Shown here in pieces: positions 25,449 to 33,237 of a stretch of 64,000 nt of DNA. Positions within the stretch are counted from its first letter, which is position 1. Each line of letters begins with the position of its first letter. Origin of the DNA: Oxalobacteraceae bacterium UBA6704. Lineage in GTDB: Bacteria > Pseudomonadota > Gammaproteobacteria > Burkholderiales > Burkholderiaceae_D. The notes under the pieces are model-generated. The model ran no database searches and was not told the origin of the DNA. It saw nothing but the letters and a program-made list of their open reading frames with translations. The stretch lies in NCBI GenBank assembly GCA_002454505.1, contig DKJA01000133.1:12838-76837 (forward strand). The letters are read 5' to 3'. A program made the translations under genes and the position numbers.

Positions 25449-27626
25449 CTAGGCCTTCTTCAGGCTGTGGTTCTTCAAAGGCAGGTCGCGGATGCGCTTG
25501 CCCGTAGCGGCGAAGATCGCGTTCAGCACGGCCGGTGCGGCCACGGCGATCGTCGGTTCGCCGACGCCGCCCCAGAAGCCGCCGGACGGCATCGTGATCG
25601 TCTCCACGGCCGGCATTTCGTCCATCTTCAGCACCTGGTAGGTATCGAAGTTGGACTGCTCCATCTGGCCATCCTTCAGCGTGCATTCGCCGTACAGCGC
25701 GGCCGACAGGCCATACACGAACGAGCCCTCCACCTGCGCCTCGATCTGCTGCGGGTTCACCGCGTGGCCCGGATCGGTGGCCGCGACGATGCGGTGGATC
25801 TTCAGCTTGCCGTCCTTCGCCACCGACACTTCCGCGCAGGCGGCCACGTAGCTGCCGAAGCCCATCGTCTGCGCGATGCCGCGATAAATCCCCTTCTTCG
25901 GCTTCTTGTTCCAGCCCACCCGCTCGGCCACGGCATTCAAGACAGCCAGGTGCTTCGGGCTGTCCTTCATCAGCTTGCGGCGCAGTGCCAGAGGATCCTG
26001 TTTCGTGGCGTGGGCGATCTCGTCGACGAAGCATTCCAGGTACACCGCGTTCTGGTTCAGGTTCACGCCGCGCCAGAAGCCCACCGGCACGGGAGGATTG
26101 CGCATCGCATGATCGATCAGCAGGTTCGGCACCGTGTAGCCGATCGACGCTTCCGGCCCCGGTGCGTTCAGGCCCTGGAACACCACCGGGTCCTTGCCGT
26201 CCTTAACGTTGGCGGGGAAGATGCCGGCCATGATCGACTGCCCCGCGATACGCATGTGCAGTGCCGTGACGTTGCCCTGCCTGTCCAGGCCCGCCGTCAG
26301 CTTGCACTGCGTGACCGGATGGTAGCGGCCATGCAGCATGTCTTCCTCGCGCGTCCAGATCAGCTTGACGGGTACGCCGGGCATCTCTTTCGCGATCGTC
26401 ACCACCTGGCGCACCCAGTCGTGCACCGCGCCGCGCCGGCCGAAGCCGCCGCCCAGGTGGATCTTGTAGACGTCGCACTGCGTCTGCGGCAGGCCGGCCG
26501 CCTCGGACGTGGCGGCCAGCGCCGCTTCGCCGTTCTGCGTTGGGGTCCAGACTTCGCAGCGCTGCGGCGTCCACTTGGCCGTGGCATTCATCGTTTCCAT
26601 CGTCGCGTGGTTCTGGTGCGGGTACGAATACACCGCTTCGATCCTGCGCGCCGCGCCGGCCAGCGCCGCCGTCACGTCGCCATTCGCATTGCCGACGGCG
26701 GCCTCCGGCGCATCGAGCGCCGCCTTCAGCGTGGCGGCTACGTCGGCGCTGGAGAGCTTCGCGTTCGGGCCCTTGTCCCATTCGATCGGCAGCGCATCGA
26801 GCGCCGTCTTCGCGCGCCACCACGTGTCGGCCACGACGGCCACGGCACTGTCGCCCACCTGCAGCACCTTCTTCACGCCCGGGCGGCCCTTGATCGCCTC
26901 GGCATCGAAGCTCTTCACTTTGCCGCCGAACACGGGGCAATCCCTGATCGCCGCGTTCAGCATGCCGGGCAACGCCAGGTCCATGCCGTAGATCTGGCGG
27001 CCCGTTGTCTTGTCGACCGTGTCGAGGCGCGCCAGCCGCTTGCCGGCGATCGTCCATGCCTTCGGGTCCTTCAGCGCCACGTCGGTTGGCGCAGTCAGCT
27101 TGCCGGCGGCATCGGCCACCTTGCCGTAGGTGACGGTGCGGCCGCTCGGCGCGTGCGTGATCACGCTGTTCGCCGCGTGGCATTCGGCCGCAGGCACATT
27201 CCACTGCGCGGCGGCGGCCTGCACCAGCATCATGCGCGCGGCCGCGCCGCCCTTGCGCACGTAGTCGTGCGATTCGCGCACGCCGCGGCTGCCGCCCGTG
27301 CCGAAGCTGCCCCACACGCGCTGGCGCGCCAGGTTCGTACCGGGCGTGGGATATTCCGTGGTGACCCGGCTCCAGTCGGCATCGAGTTCCTCCGCCACCA
27401 GTTGCGCAAGGCCCGTCAGCGTGCCCTGCCCCATCTCGGAACGGGCAATGCGGATGACGATCGTGTCGTCCGGCTTTACCACCACCCAGGCGTTGATCTC
27501 GGGCGGCTGCGCAGGCGTTGCTGTTGGTGTCTGCGCATGGGCGGCGAACGGGATGTGGAAGGCGACGACGAGGCCGGCGGACTGACCGAGAAAGCGGCGC
27601 CGTGCCGCGGACGCCGGCGCGTTCAT
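25449..27626 (-). CDS. Molybdopterin-binding aldehyde/isoquinoline oxidoreductase, large subunit
   Basis: 725 residues of the xanthine-oxidase superfamily, closest in layout to the IorB-type (isoquinoline 1-oxidoreductase beta) or aldehyde dehydrogenase large subunit. It has a Tat signal (RRRFLGQSAGLVVAF, residues 8-25), so it works in the periplasm. Molybdopterin cytosine dinucleotide binding and catalytic segments are visible: RSEMGQGTLTGLAQLVAEEL, GGGFGRRGAVHDWV, VPVGFWRGVNLNQNAV and GGFWGGVGEPTIAVAAP, the last containing the GVGE motif with the catalytic Glu. The ATG at 27626 overlaps the stop of the small subunit. The substrate cannot be read from the sequence. Confidence 0.9.
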   Translation of the reverse strand: MNAPASAARRRFLGQSAGLVVAFHIPFAAHAQTPTATPAQPPEINAWVVVKPDDTIVIRIARSEMGQGTLTGLAQLVAEELDADWSRVTTEYPTPGTNLARQRVWGSFGTGGSRGVRESHDYVRKGGAAARMMLVQAAAAQWNVPAAECHAANSVITHAPSGRTVTYGKVADAAGKLTAPTDVALKDPKAWTIAGKRLARLDTVDKTTGRQIYGMDLALPGMLNAAIRDCPVFGGKVKSFDAEAIKGRPGVKKVLQVGDSAVAVVADTWWRAKTALDALPIEWDKGPNAKLSSADVAATLKAALDAPEAAVGNANGDVTAALAGAARRIEAVYSYPHQNHATMETMNATAKWTPQRCEVWTPTQNGEAALAATSEAAGLPQTQCDVYKIHLGGGFGRRGAVHDWVRQVVTIAKEMPGVPVKLIWTREEDMLHGRYHPVTQCKLTAGLDRQGNVTALHMRIAGQSIMAGIFPANVKDGKDPVVFQGLNAPGPEASIGYTVPNLLIDHAMRNPPVPVGFWRGVNLNQNAVYLECFVDEIAHATKQDPLALRRKLMKDSPKHLAVLNAVAERVGWNKKPKKGIYRGIAQTMGFGSYVAACAEVSVAKDGKLKIHRIVAATDPGHAVNPQQIEAQVEGSFVYGLSAALYGECTLKDGQMEQSNFDTYQVLKMDEMPAVETITMPSGGFWGGVGEPTIAVAAPAVLNAIFAATGKRIRDLPLKNHSLKKA

Positions 27627-28123
27627 GCCTTGCTCCCGGCGCGGTGTTCGATGGCCAGGCCGGCGCTCTTCGGATCGCCGCCGCGGGCGATCACGTGGAT
27701 CGCCTTGCGCACGCGGTTGTAGGTGCCGCAGCGGCAGATGTTCGTCATCGCCGCATCGATGTCCGCATCGGTGGGCCTGGGCTTTTCCTTCAGCAGCGCG
27801 GTGGCCGCCATGATCATGCCAGATTGACAGAAGCCGCACTGCGGCACGTCCAGCGCGGCCCAGGCCTGCTGCACCGGATGCGAGCCGTCGGGCGACAGGC
27901 CTTCGATCGTCACCACCTTCATCTGCTCGGTGACGGTCGACGCGGGCCGCACGCAGCTGCGCGAAGGCTCGCCGTCGATGTGCACCGTGCAGGCGCCGCA
28001 CTGCGCGATGCCGCAGCCGTACTTCGTGCCGGTGAGCCCCAGCTGTTCGCGCAGCACCCACAGCAGCGGGGTGTCTTCTTCCGCTTCGAATTCGCGTACC
28101 TGTCCGTTGACGTTCAGCCTCAT
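27623..28123 (-). CDS. 2Fe-2S small subunit of the molybdenum hydroxylase
   Basis: 166 residues carrying two [2Fe-2S] clusters: a plant-ferredoxin-type site GCGIAQCGACTVHIDGEPSRSC (Cys at about 42-62) and the C-terminal CGFCQSGMIM...CRCGTY site (about 97-135). This is the IorA/CoxS/YagT family that passes electrons from the Mo centre to a membrane or c-type acceptor. No FAD subunit gene is adjacent, as in the IorAB type. It is the first gene of the 8-gene operon iorA-iorB-soxXYZA-fccAB, and a GGAG-type ribosome-binding site precedes the ATG. Confidence 0.92.
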   Translation of the reverse strand: MRLNVNGQVREFEAEEDTPLLWVLREQLGLTGTKYGCGIAQCGACTVHIDGEPSRSCVRPASTVTEQMKVVTIEGLSPDGSHPVQQAWAALDVPQCGFCQSGMIMAATALLKEKPRPTDADIDAAMTNICRCGTYNRVRKAIHVIARGGDPKSAGLAIEHRAGSKA

Positions 28124-28425
28124 GCCTGTCTCCTGGAGAAAAGAGTTGGGGTATCGATAAACGTGGACCGCACGCGATCCGCATCAGCCCACATCATCCC
28201 AGCAGGGCGGCAGCGGATCAATAAGCAGCGTTGGCAGAAGCATTCAACATCCAACAACAATGCACACGACTCATGTGCGAAAAGCAGTCCGGCAACCATG
28301 ATAACCCGTTCGGACTAGTACTCATTCGTTAGGGCAATTTTGACTTAGATCAAGGTTTGTGCTGCTCTGCATCAATAGACTTCAACTCGCCAACAATACA
28401 CAAACAACGTGAAAGAGGCAGTCAA
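28124..28425. other. Divergent intergenic region, iorA/ompW
   Basis: About 300 bp without a gene between the iorAB-sox operon and ompW. It is more AT-rich than its surroundings. It contains an FNR-type site near ompW (listed separately) and, at about 28306-28330, the stretch CGGACTAGTACTCATTCG, whose overlapping short palindromes look like an operator for a TetR- or MarR-type regulator; no such regulator gene lies nearby. Confidence 0.5.
28340..28353 (+). promoter_or_regulatory. FNR/Anr-type site upstream of ompW
   Basis: TTGACTTAGATCAA matches the FNR consensus TTGAT-N4-ATCAA at 9 of 10 informative positions. Its centre is about 80 bp before the ompW ATG. A -10-like AATAGA lies at 28375-28380; with a start near 28388 the site would be centred near -41.5, the class II activation position. 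In E. coli, ompW is an FNR target. Confidence 0.65.
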
Positions 28426-29046
28426 ATGAAGAAGGCAATTCTTGCAGCAGCAGCAACCGCAGCAGTCACCGCACTGATGTTCGCAGCACCCGCATCGGCA
28501 CAGCAAAGCCCATGGAAAATCCGCGTGGCGGCCACCCACATCGACCCGGCCGACAAGTCGGATCCGGTCGGCGGCGTCGGCGCATCCGACCGCCTGTCCG
28601 TCGAAGCCCGCACGATTCCCGAAGTGGACATCGCGTATTTCTTCACGCCGAACTGGGCGGCCGAACTGATGCTGACGTATCCGCAAAAACACGACGTCTA
28701 CCTGGATGGCGCCAGCATCGGCACGTTCAAGCACCTGCCGCCGGCCCTGCTGGCGCAATACCACTTCGCGCCCGGCGCGCAGATCAGCCCGTACGTCGGC
28801 GCCGGTATCAACTGGACGACGTTCTCGAAGAACGAGCTGCTGGGCGGCCAGGGCAGCCTGGAGCATGACAGCTTCGGCCCCGTGGTACAGGCCGGTATCA
28901 ACTTCAACCTCGACCAGCACTGGTCGCTGAACGTGGACGTCAAAAAAGTCCTGATCCGCAGCGACGTGTTCATCGGCGGCGCCAAGGCCAGCAAGGTGGA
29001 AGTGGATCCGGTGCTGTTCGGCATCGGCGTCGGCTACCGCTTCTAA
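28426..29046 (+). CDS. ompW: Outer membrane protein OmpW
   Basis: 206-residue eight-stranded beta-barrel of the OmpW family, a small-molecule channel linked to stress and anaerobic adaptation. The signal peptide covers residues 1-25 (TALMFAAPASA, then QQSPWKIRVAATHIDP). Family blocks include PEVDIAYFFTPNWAAELM, LPPALLAQYHFAPGAQISPYVGAGINWTTF and the typical C terminus VLFGIGVGYRF, ending in the outer-membrane aromatic signature. A putative FNR site lies upstream and a terminator downstream. Confidence 0.95.
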   Translation: MKKAILAAAATAAVTALMFAAPASAQQSPWKIRVAATHIDPADKSDPVGGVGASDRLSVEARTIPEVDIAYFFTPNWAAELMLTYPQKHDVYLDGASIGTFKHLPPALLAQYHFAPGAQISPYVGAGINWTTFSKNELLGGQGSLEHDSFGPVVQAGINFNLDQHWSLNVDVKKVLIRSDVFIGGAKASKVEVDPVLFGIGVGYRF

Positions 29047-29130
29047 GCGGGCCTCGCAAAGAACAACGACTCGAAGCACCTCAAGAGTCAATACAGCGTT
29101 TCAACCCTGGAGTTACTCCAAGCCTTTTGC

Positions 29131-29164
29131 CTGCCCCGGTTCGCCGGTGGCAGGCTCTTTTTTT
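29131..29164 (+). terminator. Rho-independent terminator of ompW
   Basis: GCCTGCCCCGG-TTCG-CCGG-T-GGCAGGC forms an 11-bp stem with a TTCG tetraloop and one bulged T, followed by TCTTTTT. The IS1595 element begins immediately after the T run. Confidence 0.85.
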
Positions 29165-29224
29165 GGCTCTGTCACCCGGGCTTGTTGAAACGAGCTGAAC
29201 TTTCCTGCGCTTGCGTTGTCTGAG

Positions 29225-29246
29225 CCATATCGACCGATCGATATGG
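29225..29246. promoter_or_regulatory. Palindrome ahead of the IS transposase gene
   Basis: CCATATCGA-CCGA-TCGATATGG: perfect 9-bp arms with a 4-base spacer, ending 14 bp before the ribosome-binding site of the transposase. It could be an operator or an RNA hairpin limiting transposase translation from outside transcripts. Confidence 0.5.
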
Positions 29247-29270
29247 TCCTCACCGACAACGGAGGCCGCC

Positions 29271-30251
29271 GTGAAAACGCATCCCTTCAACCAGTTCGTC
29301 GAGCGCCTGCGCCGCCAGTTGGCGGATCTGTCGCGGCAGCAGCTCGCTTCGGTGCGCGAGATCGTCGCCGCCTTCGCGTCACTCACCCAGTGCCTCGAGC
29401 TGATCGAACAGCATGGCCGACAGCATCCTGGCTGTCCGCATTGTCACTGCACCCACGTCCATCGCCACGGCTATGCAGCCGGCCTGCAACGCTATCGCTG
29501 CCGCGCCTGCGGGCGCACGTATAACGCGCTGACCAATACGCCACTGGCTTACCTGCGGCGCCGTGCAAAGTGGCTGCCTTACCTCGCATGCATGCTCGAT
29601 TCGAAGACCGTGCGCAAGTCGGCCGAGACCGTGGCGATTCACCGCAACACGAGTTTTCGCTGGCGCCATCGCTTTCTGGCCGGTGCCAGCCTGCAGCGGC
29701 CGGCGCAGGTGCAGGGGATCGTGGAGGTGGACGAAACGTATCTTCTCGAATCGCAGAAGGGGTCGCGCAACCTGAACCGGCCGCCGCGCCGCCGGGGTGG
29801 CGTGGCCCGCACGCGCGGCATCACGAGGCAGCACGACTGCATTCTCGTGGCCCGCGATCGTGCCGGCAAGACGCTGGACTGGGTGACGGGGCGAGGGCCG
29901 GTGTCGGCATGCCAGGTGGCGCGCTGCCTGCGCCCGGTGCTGGCACGGGATGCCTTGCTGGTCACCGACGGCGCCAGGGTGTACCGGGCCTTCAGCCAGG
30001 CCGCCGGCATCGCGCACAAGCCGCTGAACCAGCACGCCGGGGTGCGCGTCGATGGACAGTATCACCTGCAAAACGTCAACGGGTATCACAGCCGCTTCAA
30101 GGCCTGGCTGGCGCGCTTTCGCGGCGTCGCCAGCCGCTATCTGCCGAACTACCTCGGCTGGCACCGCGCGCTCGACACGCGCAGCATCGTCTCGCCCGAA
30201 CAGTTCCTGCTCGCGGCGATCGTGGCCAAACCTTCGATGCACGGTCGCTGA
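29271..30251 (+). CDS. IS1595-family transposase
   Basis: 326-residue transposase of the ISXO2-like DDE type. A zinc ribbon lies at about residues 45-80 (CPHC...HRHGYAAGLQRYRCRACGRTY), a helix-turn-helix region follows (KTVRKSAETVAIHRNTSFRWRHRF), and the catalytic domain shows VDETYLLES (first Asp), LLVTDGARVYRAF (second Asp) and NVNGYHSRFKAWLARFRGVAS (third acidic/Asn position region). The GTG at 29271, with GGAGG at 29261-29265, is the likely start; an in-frame extension to 29211 lacks support. The frame is intact, so the element may be active. Confidence 0.9.
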   Translation: MKTHPFNQFVERLRRQLADLSRQQLASVREIVAAFASLTQCLELIEQHGRQHPGCPHCHCTHVHRHGYAAGLQRYRCRACGRTYNALTNTPLAYLRRRAKWLPYLACMLDSKTVRKSAETVAIHRNTSFRWRHRFLAGASLQRPAQVQGIVEVDETYLLESQKGSRNLNRPPRRRGGVARTRGITRQHDCILVARDRAGKTLDWVTGRGPVSACQVARCLRPVLARDALLVTDGARVYRAFSQAAGIAHKPLNQHAGVRVDGQYHLQNVNGYHSRFKAWLARFRGVASRYLPNYLGWHRALDTRSIVSPEQFLLAAIVAKPSMHGR

Positions 30252-30312
30252 AAATGCAGGCGGGCATCCGGCGCGGCGATTTCAACAAGCTCGGGTGACA
30301 CAGCCTTTTTCC

Positions 30313-30325
30313 GGCTCTGTCACCC
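30313..30325. repeat. Isolated copy of the IS1595 end
   Basis: GGCTCTGTCACCC is identical to the first 13 bases of the IS left end and lies 7 bp past its right end, in direct orientation with the left end. It is a relict of an earlier insertion or rearrangement, or a preferred target. Confidence 0.6.
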
Positions 30326-30337
30326 AAGCCGCCCCCG

Positions 30338-31081
30338 TCACTCCCTGCCGCTGGCCCGCAGAATCAACCGCGCAATCTCGTCCGGATGCGACAGCAGCGA
30401 CAGGTGCCCCGACTGCACCTCGATGGTCTGCGCCTTCATGCGCTTGGCCAGGAAGCGCTGCAGCTCGGGATTGGTGGTGCGGTCCTGCGTGGACACCGCG
30501 TACCACGAGGGCTTGCTCTTCCAGGCCGCCTGGGTGGTGCGCGTCGCGAACAGCGTATCGGCGATGCGGCCCTGCGCGGCATACAGCACGCGGGCGCGGG
30601 CGGGATCCAGGTCGCCGGCGAAATCGCGCAGGAACGATTCTTCGCTCAGCTGCCCGAAGCCGCCCTGCTTCACCAGGCCCGCCGCCGCGGGAGCCGCCGG
30701 GAAGCGTGCCGCCAGCGCACCGTAATCCTCGCCGGCCTCCGGCGCACGGGCAGCCACGTACACGAGCGCCGCCACCTTCGGATCGTTGCCCGCTTCGCTG
30801 ATGACGGTGCCGCCCCACGAGTGGGCCACCAGCACGGCCGGGCCGTCCTGCAGCGCCAGCGCGCGGCGCGTGGCGGCCACGTCGTCGGCCAGCGACGTGA
30901 GCGGGTTCTGCACCGACGTCACGTGCAGGCCGGCCTTCTGCAGCCGGGCGATCACCTCGGACCAGCTGGAGCCGTCCGCATAGGCCCCGTGCACCAGCAC
31001 GACGTTATCGACGGGGGCGGCAAAGGCGCTGCTGCAAGCCAGCGCCAGGCCGAATACGGCGGCGAAAATCTGCTTTTTCAT
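30338..31081 (-). CDS. Secreted alpha/beta hydrolase
   Basis: 247 residues with a Sec signal (MKKQIFAAVFGLALACSSAFA) and the alpha/beta-hydrolase fold of the EstA/salicylate esterase-like group: oxyanion segment VVLVHGAYADGSSW, nucleophile elbow VAHSWGGT (Ser about residue 97), the acid side near WYAVSTQDRT, and the catalytic His in EVQSGHLSLLSHP. The likely role is a periplasmic esterase or lipase-like hydrolase; the substrate is unknown. The ATG at 31081 is preferred over an upstream in-frame start because the signal peptide begins there. An IS1595 end lies 12 bp beyond its stop. Confidence 0.85.
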   Translation of the reverse strand: MKKQIFAAVFGLALACSSAFAAPVDNVVLVHGAYADGSSWSEVIARLQKAGLHVTSVQNPLTSLADDVAATRRALALQDGPAVLVAHSWGGTVISEAGNDPKVAALVYVAARAPEAGEDYGALAARFPAAPAAAGLVKQGGFGQLSEESFLRDFAGDLDPARARVLYAAQGRIADTLFATRTTQAAWKSKPSWYAVSTQDRTTNPELQRFLAKRMKAQTIEVQSGHLSLLSHPDEIARLILRASGRE

Positions 31082-31170
31082 GGGGGTTTCCTTCGTGGTG
31101 GATGAATGAATCCAGTGTACGAAAGCACGCATGACGCCGAGGTGACGCCGGCATTACAAAGCCATTACAG

Positions 31171-32094
31171 TCAGCCGCCCAGGAAGCGCTGCGCCAGCCG
31201 CGCATCGCGAAAGCGCGCCGTGACGAAATCGACGAATGCGCGAGTCTTCGCCGGCAGCAGTTTCTGCCCCGTGAAATACAGCGAGATCGCACCGGCATCC
31301 CCGTACCAGCCCGGCAGCACGCGCACCAGTTCACCGCTCTCCAGGTGGCGCAGCGCATGCGGCGTGGCGAGCAGGCCGATCCCCATGTGCATCAGCACCG
31401 CCCGGACCTGCGCCTCCGGATCGTTGACGGTGAGGCAGGGCCGCACTTCGGCCACCTGCGCCACGCCGGCCCTGTTGCGCAGGCTGTACTGGCGCACGCG
31501 GCCCGTCAATGCGGAACGCATCGCCACCGCGGCGCAGCCGGCCAGGTCGGCCGGCTGTTTCGGCAGCCGCACGCCGCGCAGGAACTGCGGCGTGGCCACG
31601 GCCACCACATGAATGCGCGCCAGCTCGCGTGCGACGACGCCCGGCGCCAGCTCGAAGCCGCCGCCGATCGCCGCATCGAAGCCCTCGCGCACCAGGTCCA
31701 CGTGCCGGTTTTCGAAATGCCAGTCAGGCAGCACGGCGGGGTGGCGTGCCACGAAGTCCGGCATCAGCGGCAGCAGGTAGTCGGCGCCGAACGCCAGCGG
31801 CGCGGACAGCTTCAGCACGCCGGCCGGCGCGCCGGCATTCGCCGTTACTTCCGCGATGGCGCCCTGGATGCTGTCCAGGCCGGACGTCACGGCCTGCAGG
31901 AAGCGCTCGCCCGCTTCGGTCAGCGCCAGCCCGCGCGTGCTGCGCTGGAACAGCCGCACGCCGAGATTGCGCTCCAGCTGCGCCACGTTGCGGCTGACGG
32001 CCGCCGGCGTCAGCGCCAGCCGGCGCGCCGCCACCGAAAAGCTGCCGCCTTCGGCACTGCGCACGAACGATTCGAGATTCGACAGCGTTTCCAT
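31171..32094 (-). CDS. LysR-family transcriptional regulator
   Basis: 307 residues with the N-terminal winged HTH of LysR regulators (LESFVRSAEGGSFSVAARRLALTPAAVSRNVAQLER, LGVRLFQRSTRGLALTEAGERF) and a C-terminal effector domain of the PBP2 type. It diverges from the SDR gene at 32206; such pairs are usually regulator and target. An inverted repeat between them, overlapping its own TATAAT, suggests autoregulation. The inducer is unknown. Confidence 0.92.
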   Translation of the reverse strand: METLSNLESFVRSAEGGSFSVAARRLALTPAAVSRNVAQLERNLGVRLFQRSTRGLALTEAGERFLQAVTSGLDSIQGAIAEVTANAGAPAGVLKLSAPLAFGADYLLPLMPDFVARHPAVLPDWHFENRHVDLVREGFDAAIGGGFELAPGVVARELARIHVVAVATPQFLRGVRLPKQPADLAGCAAVAMRSALTGRVRQYSLRNRAGVAQVAEVRPCLTVNDPEAQVRAVLMHMGIGLLATPHALRHLESGELVRVLPGWYGDAGAISLYFTGQKLLPAKTRAFVDFVTARFRDARLAQRFLGG

Positions 32095-32118
32095 GGGTTC
32101 GGCTTTCAAGGTTTGCTT

Positions 32119-32140
32119 GAAGCTGATTATAGCCAGCTTC
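32119..32140. promoter_or_regulatory. Putative LysR operator
   Basis: GAAGCTG-ATTATAGC-CAGCTTC: perfect 7-bp inverted arms with an 8-base spacer in the lysR/SDR divergent region. On the minus strand the spacer reads TATAAT, a perfect -10 placed about 30 bp before the lysR ATG. Confidence 0.6.
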
Positions 32141-32205
32141 GACTACCCCTTGCATCCATCGAATCCCATACTTGCTTCCATCGACAACCACTGAAGGAGC
32201 ACATC

Positions 32206-32955
32206 ATGACAACCCAGGCCAGACTCGCCGGAAAAATCGCCGTCGTCACGGGCGGCAGCCGCTCGATCGGCGCGGCCATCGCCAAACGGCTGGCCGCCGA
32301 CGGCGCCACCGTGGCCATCACCTACCATGCGTCGCCGGCGAAGGCGGACGAAGTCGTCGCCGCCATCGAGGCGGCGGGCGGCCACGCCATCGCGGTGCAG
32401 GCCGATGCCGGCAACCCGCAGGCGGTGCGCGCGGCCATCGACACGATCGCGGCCCGCTTCGGCCGCATCGACATCCTCGTCAACAACGCCGGCATCAGCG
32501 TGCTGGGCGCGCCCGAGGCGATCGCCTTCGCGGATTTCGAACGCATCCTCGCGGTCAACGTGACGGGCGTGTTCGTGGCCACCCAGCAGGTGCTGCGTCA
32601 CATGGGCAGCGGCGGGCGCATCGTCCATATCGGCAGTTCGATGGTGCAGTACGCGGCCTTCCCCACCGCGTCGGCCTACACGCTGACGAAGGGTGCGGTT
32701 GCCGGCTTCACGCGCGGCCTGGTGCGCGACCTGGGTCCGCGCGGCATCACCGTCAACACGGTGCACCCGGGCCCGACGGACAGCGACATGAACCCGGCCG
32801 ACGGCGCCGTGGCGGACTTCGTCAAGCCCGGCATCGCCGTCGGCCGCTATGGCGAGGGGGCCGACATCGCGGCCGCGGTGGCGTATCTTGCCAGCGACGA
32901 GGCGGCGTTCGTGACCGGTGCCGAGCTGCTGGTCGACGGCGGCTTTACCGCCTGA
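32206..32955 (+). CDS. Short-chain dehydrogenase/reductase
   Basis: 249-residue classical SDR, with the NAD(P) motif TGGSRSIGAAIAKRL (residues about 15-29), NNAG at about 88, catalytic Ser (HIGSSMVQY) and YTLTK (Tyr-x-x-x-Lys, about residue 158). The C-terminal ASDEAAFVTGAELLVDGGFTA is typical of 3-oxoacyl-ACP-reductase-like members. GAAGGAG precedes the ATG. It is divergent from, and probably controlled by, the LysR gene. The substrate cannot be predicted. Confidence 0.92.
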   Translation: MTTQARLAGKIAVVTGGSRSIGAAIAKRLAADGATVAITYHASPAKADEVVAAIEAAGGHAIAVQADAGNPQAVRAAIDTIAARFGRIDILVNNAGISVLGAPEAIAFADFERILAVNVTGVFVATQQVLRHMGSGGRIVHIGSSMVQYAAFPTASAYTLTKGAVAGFTRGLVRDLGPRGITVNTVHPGPTDSDMNPADGAVADFVKPGIAVGRYGEGADIAAAVAYLASDEAAFVTGAELLVDGGFTA

Positions 32956-32964
32956 CCTGCCCGG

Positions 32965-33207
32965 TCAGCCGGGCCGCTTCACATGCAGGCAGTGATCCGG
33001 CACGGGTACCGGCGGCCCCTGCTCGATGACGAGCCAGCCGGGCAGCTGCTCGCGCAGGGCCTCGATCGCGCAGGGGTCGAAATCGACCAGCAGCGTGCGG
33101 CCATCGCGGCCGACGATCTGCGCTGCCGCATAGCCGGCGATGACCCGCTCGGCCTGTTCGGCGGACAGCGTGGCATGGCTTGTCTGGCGGATGACGAGGC
33201 GGCGCAT
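32965..33207 (-). CDS. Small protein, possible I9-like inhibitor or propeptide
   Basis: 80 residues (start MRRLVIRQTS) with the pattern strand-helix-strand-strand-helix-strand: LVIRQ, SAEQAERVIAGYA, AQIVGRDGRTLLVDFD, CAIEALREQLPG, WLVIEQG. This order and the VDFDPCAIEALREQLPGWLV segment recall the inhibitor I9 fold that serves as a propeptide of subtilases. It is the last gene of the operon, 30 bp after a subtilase gene whose product lacks an obvious I9 prodomain. It has no signal peptide. Function inferred only from pattern and context. Confidence 0.55.
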   Translation of the reverse strand: MRRLVIRQTSHATLSAEQAERVIAGYAAAQIVGRDGRTLLVDFDPCAIEALREQLPGWLVIEQGPPVPVPDHCLHVKRPG

Positions 33208-33237
33208 CGTTCCAGTGTAGTCCAAATCGGCCGGCGC

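Larger units (their letters stand above)
29165..30305. mobile_element. IS1595-family insertion sequence
   Basis: A 1141-bp element bounded by 26-bp terminal inverted repeats (29165-29190 and 30280-30305, 2 mismatches) that begin GGCTCTGTCACCC and GGCTGTGTCACCC. Between them is one full transposase gene. IS1595-type elements make 8-bp target duplications; only TTTTT is shared by the two flanks. The element sits at the T run of the ompW terminator. A further partial copy of the left end lies at 30313-30325. Confidence 0.88.

Noticed and set aside
29157..30313. 8-bp target duplication of the IS1595 element
   Set aside because: The flanks CTCTTTTT and TTTTTCCG share only a T run; a true duplication cannot be claimed.
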